NCBI RefSeq assembly: GCF_015210005.1
Contig: NZ_MU158698.1
Location: 186,001-250,000, forward strand
DNA length: 64,000 bases
Source of the DNA: Sphingobacterium hungaricum
GTDB taxonomy: Bacteria; Bacteroidota; Bacteroidia; Sphingobacteriales; Sphingobacteriaceae
Direction: 5' to 3'
Position 1 is the stretch's first letter. Each line of letters opens with the position of its first letter. The notes under the pieces are model-generated. The model was not told the origin of the DNA and did not search any database. It saw only the letters and a list, made by a program, of their open reading frames with translations. The position numbers and the translations under genes were made by a program. Below are positions 1-8,204 of the stretch, in pieces.

Positions 1-786
1 TTGACAACAACAGATGCATTTCAGCGATTGCTGGATGTATTGTATGTTTTGAGAAAAGAATGTCCATGGGATAAAAAGCAGACAATGGAATCATTACGTC
101 CGTTGACCATCGAAGAACTTTATGAGTTGTCGGATGCCATTATCGAAAAAGATACAGAAGAAATCAAAGAAGAATTAGGTGACATCATGATGCACTTGGT
201 TTTTTACGCCCGAATAGCTGAAGAGGAAAATTCATTTACGCTAGTGGACGTGCTGAATACTGTTTGTGAGAAATTGATTGTCCGCCATCCTCACATTTAT
301 GCGGATATTGAAGTGGCAAACGAAGATGATGTCAAAAAAAATTGGGAAAGCATCAAACTCCAACAAGGAGGGAAATCGGTTCTTTCAGGTGTTCCTGCTG
401 GATTACCTGCTTTGGTAAAAGCTTACCGCATTCAGGATAAAGTGCGAGGAGTGGGTTTTGACTGGGAGGATAAAAAGGAAGTTTGGAAAAAAGTGGAAGA
501 AGAATTGCAGGAATTTAAGGATGAATTTGATGTTGAAAATTCCAATGTGTTGGATATTGAACGAGCAGAAAATGAATTTGGAGACTTGCTGTTTTCGTTG
601 ATTAACTATGCCCGTCATTTGGGAATCAACCCAGAAAATGCTTTAGAAAAAACGAATAAAAAATTTATCCATCGCTTCTCTCATATTGAGAAAAGAGCCA
701 CTGAAAATGGGCAGGAAATACAGAACATGACCTTAGAAGAAATGGATGTCTATTGGAATGAAGCAAAAACATTAAATTATAAATAA
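1..786 (+). CDS. mazG: MazG nucleoside triphosphate pyrophosphohydrolase
   Basis: All-alpha NTP pyrophosphohydrolase that hydrolyses (d)NTPs to the monophosphate and pyrophosphate, a house-cleaning role in the cytosol. The 261-residue protein has the two tandem MazG domains of the long form. The N-terminal one carries CPWDKKQT (about residues 21-28) and the metal-binding EELYEL and EELGD motifs. The second has a GFDW motif followed by EELQEF and a later ENEFGDLLF motif. The reading frame opens with TTG at the first base of the window, so the true start may lie just upstream and the N-terminus may be incomplete. The stop is five bases before the next gene, which suggests co-transcription. Confidence 0.9.
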   Translation: MTTTDAFQRLLDVLYVLRKECPWDKKQTMESLRPLTIEELYELSDAIIEKDTEEIKEELGDIMMHLVFYARIAEEENSFTLVDVLNTVCEKLIVRHPHIYADIEVANEDDVKKNWESIKLQQGGKSVLSGVPAGLPALVKAYRIQDKVRGVGFDWEDKKEVWKKVEEELQEFKDEFDVENSNVLDIERAENEFGDLLFSLINYARHLGINPENALEKTNKKFIHRFSHIEKRATENGQEIQNMTLEEMDVYWNEAKTLNYK

Positions 787-791
787 GCATT

Positions 792-1931
792 ATGAAAAAG
801 TTTTTCATCTGGTTCATTGGAATTATCCTTTTGATTGTCGCATTGGCATACATTTTTCAAGTTGACTATATTTTCAGAGCTGTTCGCGTAACCTACCTGA
901 CTGGACATAATTCTGCATTTATCGATGATTACACTTATTTCGAAAACAGAGTCGTAAAATCAGATACAGCTCAAGAGTGGCCGTTGGCCAAAAACTACAA
1001 TACGATGTCTTCTACAAAGCGACTGGATTCTTTGCATACCGCTCTGCAATCCATTGCTTATGTTCTGATTCAGCGCGATTCTGTGGTTTACGAAAAGTAT
1101 TACGATGATTATGGCCGAGAATCAAAGACCAACAGTTTTTCGATGTCAAAGAGCATCGTTACGTTGGCTTTAGGAAAAGCCATCGAGCAAGGTTTGATTT
1201 CGAGTTTGGATGAAAAAGTAATGACTTTCCTGCCGGAATTGAAAGGTGATTTTGCAAGTGAATTGACCGTTGGTGATTTAGCAAGCATGAGTTCTGGACT
1301 GAAATGGGACGAAAGCTATTACAGTCCCTTTTCGGTTACAACGGAAGCTTATTTTGGTAAAAACATACGCAAGACGATGCTCAATCTACCAATCGCTTCA
1401 CAACCGGGACAAAATTTCAAATACCAAAGTGGAGATACGCAATTGTTAGCAATGGTCTTGGAAAAGGCAACGAAACAGACATTGAGCGATTACATTTCCA
1501 CCAATTTCTGGAAACCGATGGGCGCTACTCAAGATGCTTTATGGCAATTGGATGCCAAAGATGGGATTGAAAAAGCGTATTGCTGTCTAGCGAGCAATGC
1601 GTTGGATTTTGCACGTTTCGGGAAATTATTTCTTCACAATGGAAAATGGAATGACCAACAGTTAATCTCAGAAGATTATGTGCAAAAATCAACGCATCCA
1701 CGTTTTGAGAATAGTCCAGAATATGGCTACGGCTGGTGGTTAAATACCTATGCCGGGAAACGAATATTTTACATGCGCGGACATTTGGGACAATACGTAA
1801 TCGTCATTCCAGAATTGGATGTAATAGTTGTTCGATTAGGACAATTCGATGGTACCGAAGTTTCTACGGACCCGCATAACACGGCTTTCTATGTTTTAGT
1901 GGAAGAAGGATTAAAGATGTTAGGAATATAA
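792..1931 (+). CDS. Serine hydrolase, beta-lactamase class C / esterase-like
   Basis: A 379-residue member of the beta-lactamase-related serine hydrolase family (penicillin-binding protein, class C lactamase and esterase group). One hydrophobic N-terminal segment (about residues 4-23) should anchor it in the membrane or act as a signal. The nucleophile motif SMSK is at residues 117-120. The second motif appears as FKYQSGD, with Tyr but not the usual YxN. A C-terminal GHLGQY stands where HxG/KTG motifs sit. The substrate cannot be predicted; D-amino-acid peptides and esters are typical for the family. It follows mazG by five bases. Confidence 0.8.
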   Translation: MKKFFIWFIGIILLIVALAYIFQVDYIFRAVRVTYLTGHNSAFIDDYTYFENRVVKSDTAQEWPLAKNYNTMSSTKRLDSLHTALQSIAYVLIQRDSVVYEKYYDDYGRESKTNSFSMSKSIVTLALGKAIEQGLISSLDEKVMTFLPELKGDFASELTVGDLASMSSGLKWDESYYSPFSVTTEAYFGKNIRKTMLNLPIASQPGQNFKYQSGDTQLLAMVLEKATKQTLSDYISTNFWKPMGATQDALWQLDAKDGIEKAYCCLASNALDFARFGKLFLHNGKWNDQQLISEDYVQKSTHPRFENSPEYGYGWWLNTYAGKRIFYMRGHLGQYVIVIPELDVIVVRLGQFDGTEVSTDPHNTAFYVLVEEGLKMLGI

Positions 1932-1954
1932 GGAAGGTATCGGCTTTTCGAAAA

Positions 1955-2000
1955 TATTCATTATTGTGAATAGCATATTCATAACGAATAGTTAATTTTT
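1955..2000 (+). terminator. Possible terminator after the serine hydrolase gene
   Basis: An imperfect inverted repeat (arms about 1955-1972 and 1976-1991, built from TATTC/GAATA units) is followed by a short T-run at 1996-2000. It lies just downstream of the serine hydrolase stop and ahead of the his promoter. The stem is AT-rich and imperfect, so this is a weak call. Confidence 0.3.
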
Positions 2001-2031
2001 GGCAAAAAACTACAACAAGAGTTCGTATTAA

Positions 2032-2063
2032 TTTTGAATTTTAAAATATCCTTTCTACATTTA
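2032..2063 (+). promoter_or_regulatory. Promoter of the his operon (Bacteroidota type)
   Basis: TTTTG at 2032-2036 and TACATTTA at 2056-2063 are separated by 19 bases. They match the Bacteroidota -33/-7 consensus (TTTG, spacer of about 19-21, TAnnTTTG) with one mismatch. Transcription would start near 2070, placing the His-rich leader peptide in the 5' leader of the transcript. Confidence 0.6.
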
Positions 2064-2083
2064 CGCTTGTTATTAATAAACAC

Positions 2084-2143
2084 ATGAGTATTACGCACAT
2101 CATTCACATTCATTATAACCATCGCCATCATGGCGATATATAA
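2084..2143 (+). CDS. hisL: His operon leader peptide (attenuator)
   Basis: A 19-residue reading frame, ATG at 2084 and TAA at 2141-2143, encoding MSITHIIHIHYNHRHHGDI. Six of the 19 residues are histidine (positions 5, 8, 10, 13, 15, 16). It sits between a good promoter and hisG. This is the classic arrangement for ribosome-mediated attenuation, in which a shortage of charged tRNA-His stalls the ribosome on His codons and lets transcription continue. The last His codons lie inside a perfect hairpin (2121-2137), so a stalled ribosome would melt it. Confidence 0.75.
   Translation: MSITHIIHIHYNHRHHGDI
2121..2137 (+). promoter_or_regulatory. Leader hairpin of the his attenuator
   Basis: Perfect 7-bp stem with a 3-base loop: ATCGCCA (2121-2127) and TGGCGAT (2131-2137). 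It overlaps His codons 13, 15 and 16 of the leader peptide. Downstream, GAAATAC (2161-2167) could pair either with GTGTTTC (2149-2155, one G-U) or, with one mismatch, with GTTTTTC (2182-2188). This is a possible alternative-structure switch. No strong GC-rich terminator stem is visible, so the exact mechanism is inference. Confidence 0.5.
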
Positions 2144-2223
2144 TTACTGTGTTTCTACGCGAAATACCCCTCTCAATTTGTGTTTTTCTAATATTAATAA
2201 TTACCATATAAAATCAATTTACA

Positions 2224-3075
2224 TTGAAAAATCTTAAAATAGCTATCCAAAAATCGGGTAGATTAAATGAAAAATCTGTACTGTTATTAAAAAACTGCGG
2301 TCTAAAATTCGACAACTATAAAAGCTCTTTAATCACTACTGTTTCTAACTTTTCTTTAGAAATCTTGTTCCTTCGGGATGATGATATTCCAGGTTATGTA
2401 GAATCGGGAATTGCAGATTTAGGAATCGTGGGCGAAAATGTAATTGATGAATCGGAAGCGAAAGTACATTATGTGCAACGTTTAGGATTTGGAAAATGTA
2501 CGCTAAAATTAGCTGTCGCGAAAGATTCAACCATGAAAGATTTAAAAGATTTGAATGGCAAATCCATAGCGACCTCCTACCCTACTATTTTAGGAAATTT
2601 CCTTAAAGAAAATCAAATACAAGCTGACATCCACGAAATATCAGGTTCGGTTGAAATCGCTCCGGGACTGGGATTAAGCGACGCGATTTGTGATATCGTT
2701 TCAACTGGCGGAACATTGAAAAGCAATGGGTTAAAACCATTTGCTGATGTGCGCAATTCGGAGGCCATTTTAATTTCAAGGCCAGAACTTGAAACAGACC
2801 CTATTCTTTGCGAATTATTGCAACGCATCCAATCTGTTCTTCGTGCCCAAGAAACCAAATATGTCGTCTTGAATGTTGAAAAATCAAACCTTCCAAGCAT
2901 TGTCAATCTTTTGCAAGGCGTAAAAAGCCCAACCATTGTTCCTTTGGCTGAAGAAGGCTGGGTAGCGGTTCATACGGTTATAACGGAAGATGATTTTTGG
3001 CACAAAATCAATCAATTAAAATCTGCTGGCGCACAAGGAATTGTGGTTATGCCAGTTGAAAAAATCATTATGTAA
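2224..3075 (+). CDS. hisG: ATP phosphoribosyltransferase, long form
   Basis: Catalyses the first, feedback-controlled step of histidine synthesis, joining ATP and PRPP to give phosphoribosyl-ATP. At 283 residues it is the long HisG form, with two periplasmic-binding-like catalytic lobes and a C-terminal regulatory domain (about residues 210-283). The product starts MKNLKIAIQKSGRLNEKS, the usual Bacteroidota N-terminus, which fixes the start at a TTG codon. The PRPP-binding region reads DIVSTGGTLKSNGL. It lies 80 bases after the His-rich leader peptide and two bases before hisD, so it should be controlled by that attenuator. Confidence 0.95.
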   Translation: MKNLKIAIQKSGRLNEKSVLLLKNCGLKFDNYKSSLITTVSNFSLEILFLRDDDIPGYVESGIADLGIVGENVIDESEAKVHYVQRLGFGKCTLKLAVAKDSTMKDLKDLNGKSIATSYPTILGNFLKENQIQADIHEISGSVEIAPGLGLSDAICDIVSTGGTLKSNGLKPFADVRNSEAILISRPELETDPILCELLQRIQSVLRAQETKYVVLNVEKSNLPSIVNLLQGVKSPTIVPLAEEGWVAVHTVITEDDFWHKINQLKSAGAQGIVVMPVEKIIM

Positions 3076-3077
3076 TC

Positions 3078-4373
3078 ATGTTAAAAACTTATACATACAG
3101 CGATTTAAGTCAAGAAGACATTGATAAATTAGTCGCAAGAAATGTAGACACATCGAATGCAATTCAGGACGTGGTTGTTGATATTGTTGATAATGTGCGT
3201 TTAAATGGCGACCAAGCATTAAAAGATTATACAGCAAAATTTGACAAAGTCGAATTGGAAAAGCTGTATTTGGATGCTGATGATATCCAAGAATTGGCGA
3301 TGACCATCAATCGCGAACAGCAACGTGCTTTGGAAATCGCTTTTCAGAATATCCATAAATTCCATAGCTACCAACTGCGTAAAGAACGGGTGGTAGAAAC
3401 GATGCCTGGCGTAAAATGCTGGAGAGAAATCCGACCGATTGAAAAAGTCGGCTTATATATCCCTGGAGGTTCTGCTGTCCTTCCTAGCACGCTTTTAATG
3501 TTGGGCGTTCCGGCACGAATTGCTGGTTGCAAAGAAATTGTCGTCTGCAGTCCCGCGCAATCTTCGGGAAAAATCAATGGCTTCGTAGCCTACTGCTTGC
3601 ATTTATTGAAAATCGAAAAAATATATTTAGTAGGCGGTGCTCAGGCAATAGCGTCGATGGCATTTGGAACAGAAACTATTCCTAAAGTTGATAAAATTTT
3701 CGGCCCTGGAAATCAATTTGTCACGAAAGCGAAAAGCTTAGTACAATCCTTAACCAATGTCAGCATTGATATGCCGGCGGGACCTTCAGAAGTTTTGGTA
3801 TTGGCAGATGCCACAGCAAATCCAGAATACGTTTCTGCGGATTTATTGGCGCAAGCGGAACATGGAACTGACTCCCAAGCAGTATTGGTTTCAGATAATG
3901 AAGAACTTATCGAGCAAGTAAATAGTGCGCTGAAAGAACAGCTAGCCATTCTGCCACGAAAAGAATTGGCTTCGAAAGCGCTCGAAAATTCATATGCAAT
4001 TTTAGTTTCCGACTTAACGGAAGGCATGAAATTCTCAAATGCATATGCGCCCGAACATTTAATTATTGAATCCAATAATTGGGAAGTATTGTCGAGACAA
4101 ATCTTAAATGCCGGTTCGGTGTTTTTAGGACATTTGACGCCAGAAAGCGCTGGAGATTATGCTTCGGGAACGAATCACACCTTACCAACAAGCGCTTACG
4201 CACGCTCTTATTCAGGTGTTTCTGTTGACTCTTTTGTAAAGAAAATTACTTTTCAGCATATCAATGAACAGGGCTTAGAACAGATTGGGTCTATTGTCGA
4301 AATCTTGGCTGAATTGGAAGGTTTGCAAGGACATAAAAATGCAATTAGTATCCGCAAAAAGATTGTAAACTAA
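3078..4373 (+). CDS. hisD: Histidinol dehydrogenase
   Basis: Zn-dependent, NAD-linked enzyme that oxidises L-histidinol to L-histidine in two steps. The 431-residue length is normal for the family. Visible motifs include GPGNQFVTKAK, the metal/substrate-binding DLLAQAEHG (Gln and His), APEHL (catalytic Glu-His pair) and SGTNHTLPT. The gene follows hisG after two bases. The expected next genes, hisC and hisB, are absent here: a non-coding stretch and then a desaturase follow, so the his pathway is split in this genome. Confidence 0.95.
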   Translation: MLKTYTYSDLSQEDIDKLVARNVDTSNAIQDVVVDIVDNVRLNGDQALKDYTAKFDKVELEKLYLDADDIQELAMTINREQQRALEIAFQNIHKFHSYQLRKERVVETMPGVKCWREIRPIEKVGLYIPGGSAVLPSTLLMLGVPARIAGCKEIVVCSPAQSSGKINGFVAYCLHLLKIEKIYLVGGAQAIASMAFGTETIPKVDKIFGPGNQFVTKAKSLVQSLTNVSIDMPAGPSEVLVLADATANPEYVSADLLAQAEHGTDSQAVLVSDNEELIEQVNSALKEQLAILPRKELASKALENSYAILVSDLTEGMKFSNAYAPEHLIIESNNWEVLSRQILNAGSVFLGHLTPESAGDYASGTNHTLPTSAYARSYSGVSVDSFVKKITFQHINEQGLEQIGSIVEILAELEGLQGHKNAISIRKKIVN

Positions 4374-4679
4374 TTTTATTTAAACTTCATTATCTCAGTT
4401 AAATTCAACTTGGATTTAACTGGCGATGTGAGTACAAATCTTGATTTGTTGTCAGATGAATCTTTATTTTTATCGTTTGACTAACCATCTTATTAATCTT
4501 CAATTATATAAACTCTATATTAAATTTAAGGTCTATTAACCTTTATTAACTAAAAAATAGTATTATTTAATTATCTTTACCATAAAGATTATTTAGTCTT
4601 GCTCTTCGAATGCTACTAAACTGGACAAAGCATGGAAAAATAGGGTTATTAAATAATTAAAAGTAGCACCATATTTTAC
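4374..4679. other. 306-base gene-free stretch between hisD and the desaturase
   Basis: AT-rich and without a credible reading frame. It contains one clean hairpin (AGTTAAAT at 4397-4404 pairing with ATTTAACT at 4414-4421, extendable by a C-G and a G-U pair) shortly after the hisD stop, but no T-run follows. The rest presumably carries the desaturase promoter. TAGTCTTG at 4594-4601 partly resembles a -7 element, but no well-spaced -33 box is visible. Confidence 0.5.
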
Positions 4680-5744
4680 ATGAAAACTATAAAATTCAAC
4701 AATACAAATACCCACTTTTCAAAAGCCCTGAAAGAAAAAATAAATCACTATTTTAAAAGCAATAACCTACAAAAAACTGGCGAATCCAAAATACTTTGGA
4801 AAGCAATTATTTTGTTCGCTGTTTTTTTAACGACCTATTTAATTCTTTTGGTTGTACAACCACATTGGGCAATAAGCGTTGTACTTTGTTTGCTATTAGG
4901 TGTAAATTTTGCGGCAATCGGATTCAACATCATGCATGATGCTGGTCATGATACATTCTCCAAAAACAAAAAATTGAATACTGCTTTATCGTACAGCCTG
5001 AATTTAATGGGCGCGATTATTTTCTTCTGGAAACAAAAGCACAACATTGCCCATCATACCTTCACGAACATCGAAGGTGAAGACCACGACATCGACGTAA
5101 AATTTATGCGCCTTCATGCTGAGCAGGAAGTTAAAAAGCACCATAAATACCAACCGTATTACTTTTTGGCTTTATACAGCGTTTCATATTTAGCTTGGAT
5201 TTTCTACCAAGATTATGAAAAATATTTTCGTTCGGCGATGGGAAAGAACAATCAGTTATTCCATTTTCCGCTTCGCGAGAAAGTAATTTTCTGGATAACA
5301 AAAGCGGTGCACGCAACGGTTTTTATCGTAATCCCTATTCTTGCCGTGGGTTGGGTATCTTGGTTAGTCGGACTTTTAATCGCTGGATTAGCATGCGGAT
5401 TATGTCTGGCAGTCGTGTTCCAATTGGCGCATGTGGTTTCGGAAACAAACTTCTCAGTTGTCGATGATGAACGCAGAGTGGAAGATGAATGGATGATTCA
5501 CCAATTGAACTCTACTGCAAACTTCGCAACGAAAAACAAATTTTTAACATGGATTCTTGGCGGACTGAATTATCAGGTAGAACACCATCTATTTCCTAAA
5601 ATCAGTCACATCCACTACCCTAAGATTAATTCGATTGTAAAACAGACTTGTAAGGAATTCAACATTACCTATATTGAGTTTAACACTTTCGGGAAGGCAT
5701 TTCAATCACATGTGAATGTGATTCAGAAAATGGCTATCAATTAG
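4680..5744 (+). CDS. Membrane fatty acid desaturase
   Basis: Integral membrane di-iron desaturase that introduces a double bond into acyl chains of lipids, probably for membrane fluidity. The 354-residue protein has all three histidine boxes: HDAGH (residues 86-90), HNIAHH (121-126) and a C-terminal QVEHH near residue 300. Hydrophobic segments flank the boxes. The QxxHH third box is like that of front-end/acyl-lipid desaturases, but no cytochrome b5 domain is fused. Regioselectivity cannot be read from the sequence. It is a single-gene unit with a strong terminator. Confidence 0.9.
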   Translation: MKTIKFNNTNTHFSKALKEKINHYFKSNNLQKTGESKILWKAIILFAVFLTTYLILLVVQPHWAISVVLCLLLGVNFAAIGFNIMHDAGHDTFSKNKKLNTALSYSLNLMGAIIFFWKQKHNIAHHTFTNIEGEDHDIDVKFMRLHAEQEVKKHHKYQPYYFLALYSVSYLAWIFYQDYEKYFRSAMGKNNQLFHFPLREKVIFWITKAVHATVFIVIPILAVGWVSWLVGLLIAGLACGLCLAVVFQLAHVVSETNFSVVDDERRVEDEWMIHQLNSTANFATKNKFLTWILGGLNYQVEHHLFPKISHIHYPKINSIVKQTCKEFNITYIEFNTFGKAFQSHVNVIQKMAIN

Positions 5745-5770
5745 AAGAGCCATTTCTTATAAAACTTTAA

Positions 5771-5797
5771 AAGTCCAATTATAATTGGACTTTTTTT
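5771..5797 (+). terminator. Rho-independent terminator of the desaturase gene
   Basis: Perfect inverted repeat AAGTCCAATT...AATTGGACTT (5771-5792) running into a T-run at 5791-5797, about 27 bases after the desaturase stop. Confidence 0.85.
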
Positions 5798-5836
5798 GTG
5801 AATAGATATTTTAAAAATAAAAAGTATACGTAAAAA

Positions 5837-5869
5837 AAAAATCCAATTGCATCACGCAATTGGATTTTT
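5837..5869 (-). terminator. Bidirectional terminator after the cold-shock-like gene
   Basis: 14-bp stem (5837-5850 with 5856-5869, loop ATCAC) flanked by A-runs on the left and T-runs on the right, so it can terminate on either strand. Its main client is the minus-strand cold-shock-domain gene ending at 5893. Confidence 0.8.
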
Positions 5870-5892
5870 ATATACTTATTAAGTAGTAAAAT

Positions 5893-6321
5893 CTATTTAT
5901 CTACAATCACTTCAACAACTTGATTTCCTTGTTTAGAAGACTTGTATTTATAACGAACCTTCTGGTCTAGCTTCAATACAAAACCTACCAGGTTATCATT
6001 AAAATACGTTGTTTCTTTCGATTCGTTATCACGGATAAATCCAAAACGGCCTTGCTCGTTATAATAGGAAACTTTTCCATGAAAGTATACATCCTCAACT
6101 TCTGGACGATGCAAATCTTCTTCTTTAAACTCGTACTTTTTAAGAGGTGGCGTATCAGAGATGTTTCCATTCTCGTCCACGTAAGCAAACATTTCTTCAA
6201 AGCCTTTTCCTTTGTCGTTGTTTTGCTTGTTAAACTCCTTACGCTCTTGCTTTTGTTGTTTTTTGAGCTGTTTCTTTTTTGCTTGTTCTTTTTTTCTAAA
6301 TGTAATTTGACTTTGCCCCAT
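5893..6321 (-). CDS. Cold-shock-domain protein with Lys-rich N-terminus
   Basis: A 142-residue protein in two parts. About residues 9-40 are a highly basic Lys/Gln-rich tail likely to bind nucleic acid or be disordered. The C-terminal part (about 78-142) resembles an S1/cold-shock OB fold, with GKVSYYNEQGRFGFI matching the RNP1 region of CspA proteins. RNP2 (VFVH in CspA) is poorly kept (TTYFND). It probably binds RNA or single-stranded DNA. It is divergent from a true CspA gene 256 bases away. Confidence 0.7.
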   Translation of the reverse strand: MGQSQITFRKKEQAKKKQLKKQQKQERKEFNKQNNDKGKGFEEMFAYVDENGNISDTPPLKKYEFKEEDLHRPEVEDVYFHGKVSYYNEQGRFGFIRDNESKETTYFNDNLVGFVLKLDQKVRYKYKSSKQGNQVVEVIVDK

Positions 6322-6424
6322 TGGCTATAATATATTTTAATTAGTGAAGAATTAATGAAAAATGTCTTTGACCTGATGCATGCTGAAGAGCACTCGATAA
6401 GGATTTAGAAAGGCCTTTTTTTTA

Positions 6425-6432
6425 TAAAGGTA
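6425..6432 (-). promoter_or_regulatory. Possible -7 element of the cold-shock-like gene
   Basis: On the minus strand this reads TACCTTTA, one mismatch from the Bacteroidota TAnnTTTG -7 box. It lies about 100 bases upstream of the start at 6321. No convincing -33 box was found. Confidence 0.3.
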
Positions 6433-6577
6433 CGAAAAATAATCTTATTTATCAAGAATTCCAAATTCCAGCCTCGCTAACCTCTATTTCAATTGTCACG
6501 CGAAAGTCCTTTTTTCCTGTTCGTAGCATATTTCATTTATTAAACGGTAAACTTGTGTATTACTAATAAATAATACA

Positions 6578-6769
6578 ATGAATACAGGAACTGTAAAGTT
6601 TTTTAATGAAACTAAAGGATTTGGTTTTATTACTCCAGAAAATGGTGGAACTGATGTGTTTGTACACACGTCAGGTTTAAAAAACCAAATTAAAGAAGGT
6701 GACTATGTAACGTACGAAGTAGAACGTACGCCTAAAGGCCTTAGTGCTATTAATGTGAAATTGAGTTAA
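6578..6769 (+). CDS. Cold shock protein, CspA family
   Basis: Small OB-fold RNA chaperone of 63 residues, the whole length being one cold-shock domain. RNP1 (KGFGFI) and RNP2 (VFVH) are both intact. The product starts MNTGTVKFFNETKGFGFI, as in Bacteroidota CspA proteins. A stretch of more than 200 bases upstream leaves room for a long 5' leader, as is common for csp genes, but I cannot assign a thermosensor. It is monocistronic with a strong terminator. Confidence 0.92.
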   Translation: MNTGTVKFFNETKGFGFITPENGGTDVFVHTSGLKNQIKEGDYVTYEVERTPKGLSAINVKLS

Positions 6770-6790
6770 TCGAATTTATATTTAATATCC

Positions 6791-6825
6791 ATAAGCCATT
6801 CACAATGTGAATGGCTTATTTTTTT
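6791..6825 (+). terminator. Terminator of the cspA-like gene
   Basis: 13-bp perfect stem (6791-6803 with 6807-6819, loop AAT) followed by a T-run, 21 bases after the csp stop. Confidence 0.9.
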
Positions 6826-6857
6826 GGCAATTATTTTTTTTAGAAAAAAATAGCTTG

Positions 6858-7577
6858 TTACAATGACCGATAATATTCCAAATACAATTCTATAGCTTGA
6901 CGTTTTGGATTGTCTAGATTAAAATCAAGATTTTTCGTTAGGTAATATTCGTAATCGAAATTTTCGATTTTATCGATTGATGGAATAATCGCTGTAGGAT
7001 TTGCGACTCCATGTTTTAGCGCTTCATTAAATGCTTGAATAAAATCCTCCGGCAACTTCGTATTTGAAACCCAAGCGGCAAATGCAAAAGGTAAGCCCGT
7101 AAACTCTTTCCAATAATACCCTAAATCATAGACGTAAGGAACGGAATCCTTTTTGCCGAAAGTACGGTCGCCTATCAAAACAAAAGCATCAGCCTCCCCT
7201 TCCGTCACAATTTCAATATCCTTTTTCCAAAACTCTTTCAATAGGATTTGCGCTAGGCCATTGCTTGTCCTAGATTGCTTATCTAACAGTAAAGTTTGAA
7301 TCTCTTCAATCGGTTGATGAGAGAAAATAAAAACAGAATCTACCGCACCATCCGAGCCGATGCAATAGTCTGTGATAATATGATACTCATCCATCTTGGT
7401 CAAAGCAGCTATTGGAATAATTCCTAAATCAGCTTCATGCTGGATGACTTTCCGCGCACATTCGCTTGGATAATCCACCGACAAATCAATCTCATCTAAA
7501 ATAGACGAAGATTTGATGCCAGCTAAAAAGGGTAATGTGTTGGTATAAGATACTGCTGAAACTTTAATTTTGCTCAT
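6858..7577 (-). CDS. mqnA: Chorismate dehydratase MqnA (futalosine menaquinone pathway)
   Basis: MqnA dehydrates chorismate to 3-enolpyruvylbenzoate, the entry step of futalosine-route menaquinone synthesis. The 239-residue protein has the periplasmic-binding-like fold of the family: N-terminal VSAVSYTNTLPF, a substrate loop ADLGIIPIAAL, a glycine/aspartate segment CIGSDGAVDSV and SRTSNGLAQILL. It overlaps the preceding phosphatase gene by 14 bases on the same strand and follows mqnE in one operon. That arrangement supports the assignment. Confidence 0.88.
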   Translation of the reverse strand: MSKIKVSAVSYTNTLPFLAGIKSSSILDEIDLSVDYPSECARKVIQHEADLGIIPIAALTKMDEYHIITDYCIGSDGAVDSVFIFSHQPIEEIQTLLLDKQSRTSNGLAQILLKEFWKKDIEIVTEGEADAFVLIGDRTFGKKDSVPYVYDLGYYWKEFTGLPFAFAAWVSNTKLPEDFIQAFNEALKHGVANPTAIIPSIDKIENFDYEYYLTKNLDFNLDNPKRQAIELYLEYYRSL

Positions 7578-8196
7578 CAGCTAATTGCTCTAAATGTTTG
7601 GTGTTGTAAAAATCAACGATAGAAAATTGTCCATTATCATATTCGACAACGTATAATGAAGTATTGGTATGTGGAAATTCATCCATGCGACAGACTTCGA
7701 CGTCTGTTAGATGGCATAGAATAACGCGTAAAGCTCGGCCATGCATACAAACCAAAACGGTATCTTCATCTTCTTTGCTTAACATGTATTCAATGGCTTG
7801 CTTCTGGCGAAGAACCAATTGATTCGGCGATTCGCCATTTTCAATGGCTAAATCTAACTCATTATTTTTCCAAGATGTGACAACTTGCTCAAAACCCGAA
7901 AGAATTGTTTCATCTTGCTCCTTCCCTTCGTAAATCCCCCAAGAAATCTCATCAAGCCCTTCAAGCTCTTCGAATGGAATGCCATCCTTAATAAAAGGTT
8001 CGACAGTTTGATACGTTCTTAATAATGTAGAGATATAAATTTTGTCGAAAGAAACATCTTTAAACGCTTCGTAGAATAATTCGCTTTGACGAACTCCATT
8101 TTCGTTCAATGGAGAATTAACACCACGACCTTGAACAATTCCTTTTAAATTTAAATCAGTCTGTCCGTGTCGGATAAAATAAAATCTTTTCTTCAA
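7564..8196 (-). CDS. Histidine phosphatase family protein
   Basis: A 210-residue phosphoglycerate-mutase-like phosphatase. The catalytic RHGQTDLN motif is near residue 9. The partner residues are visible as Glu in DEISWGIYEGKEQDE and His in VCMHGRALRVIL. The substrate is unknown. It sits between mqnE and mqnA, overlapping mqnA by 14 bases and separated from mqnE by eight bases, so translation is probably coupled. That suggests, but does not show, a role tied to menaquinone precursors. Confidence 0.85.
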   Translation of the reverse strand: MKKRFYFIRHGQTDLNLKGIVQGRGVNSPLNENGVRQSELFYEAFKDVSFDKIYISTLLRTYQTVEPFIKDGIPFEELEGLDEISWGIYEGKEQDETILSGFEQVVTSWKNNELDLAIENGESPNQLVLRQKQAIEYMLSKEDEDTVLVCMHGRALRVILCHLTDVEVCRMDEFPHTNTSLYVVEYDNGQFSIVDFYNTKHLEQLADEQN

Positions 8197-8204
8197 AATT
8201 TAAA

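Noticed and set aside
4397..4421. Hairpin after hisD as a Rho-independent terminator
   Set aside because: The stem is clean but no T-run follows on either strand, so it is described only as a hairpin in the gene-free stretch.
6355..6408. 17-codon frame between the two cold-shock genes as a leader peptide
   Set aside because: It has no biased codon content and no linked hairpin switch, and it lies in the promoter region of the minus-strand gene.
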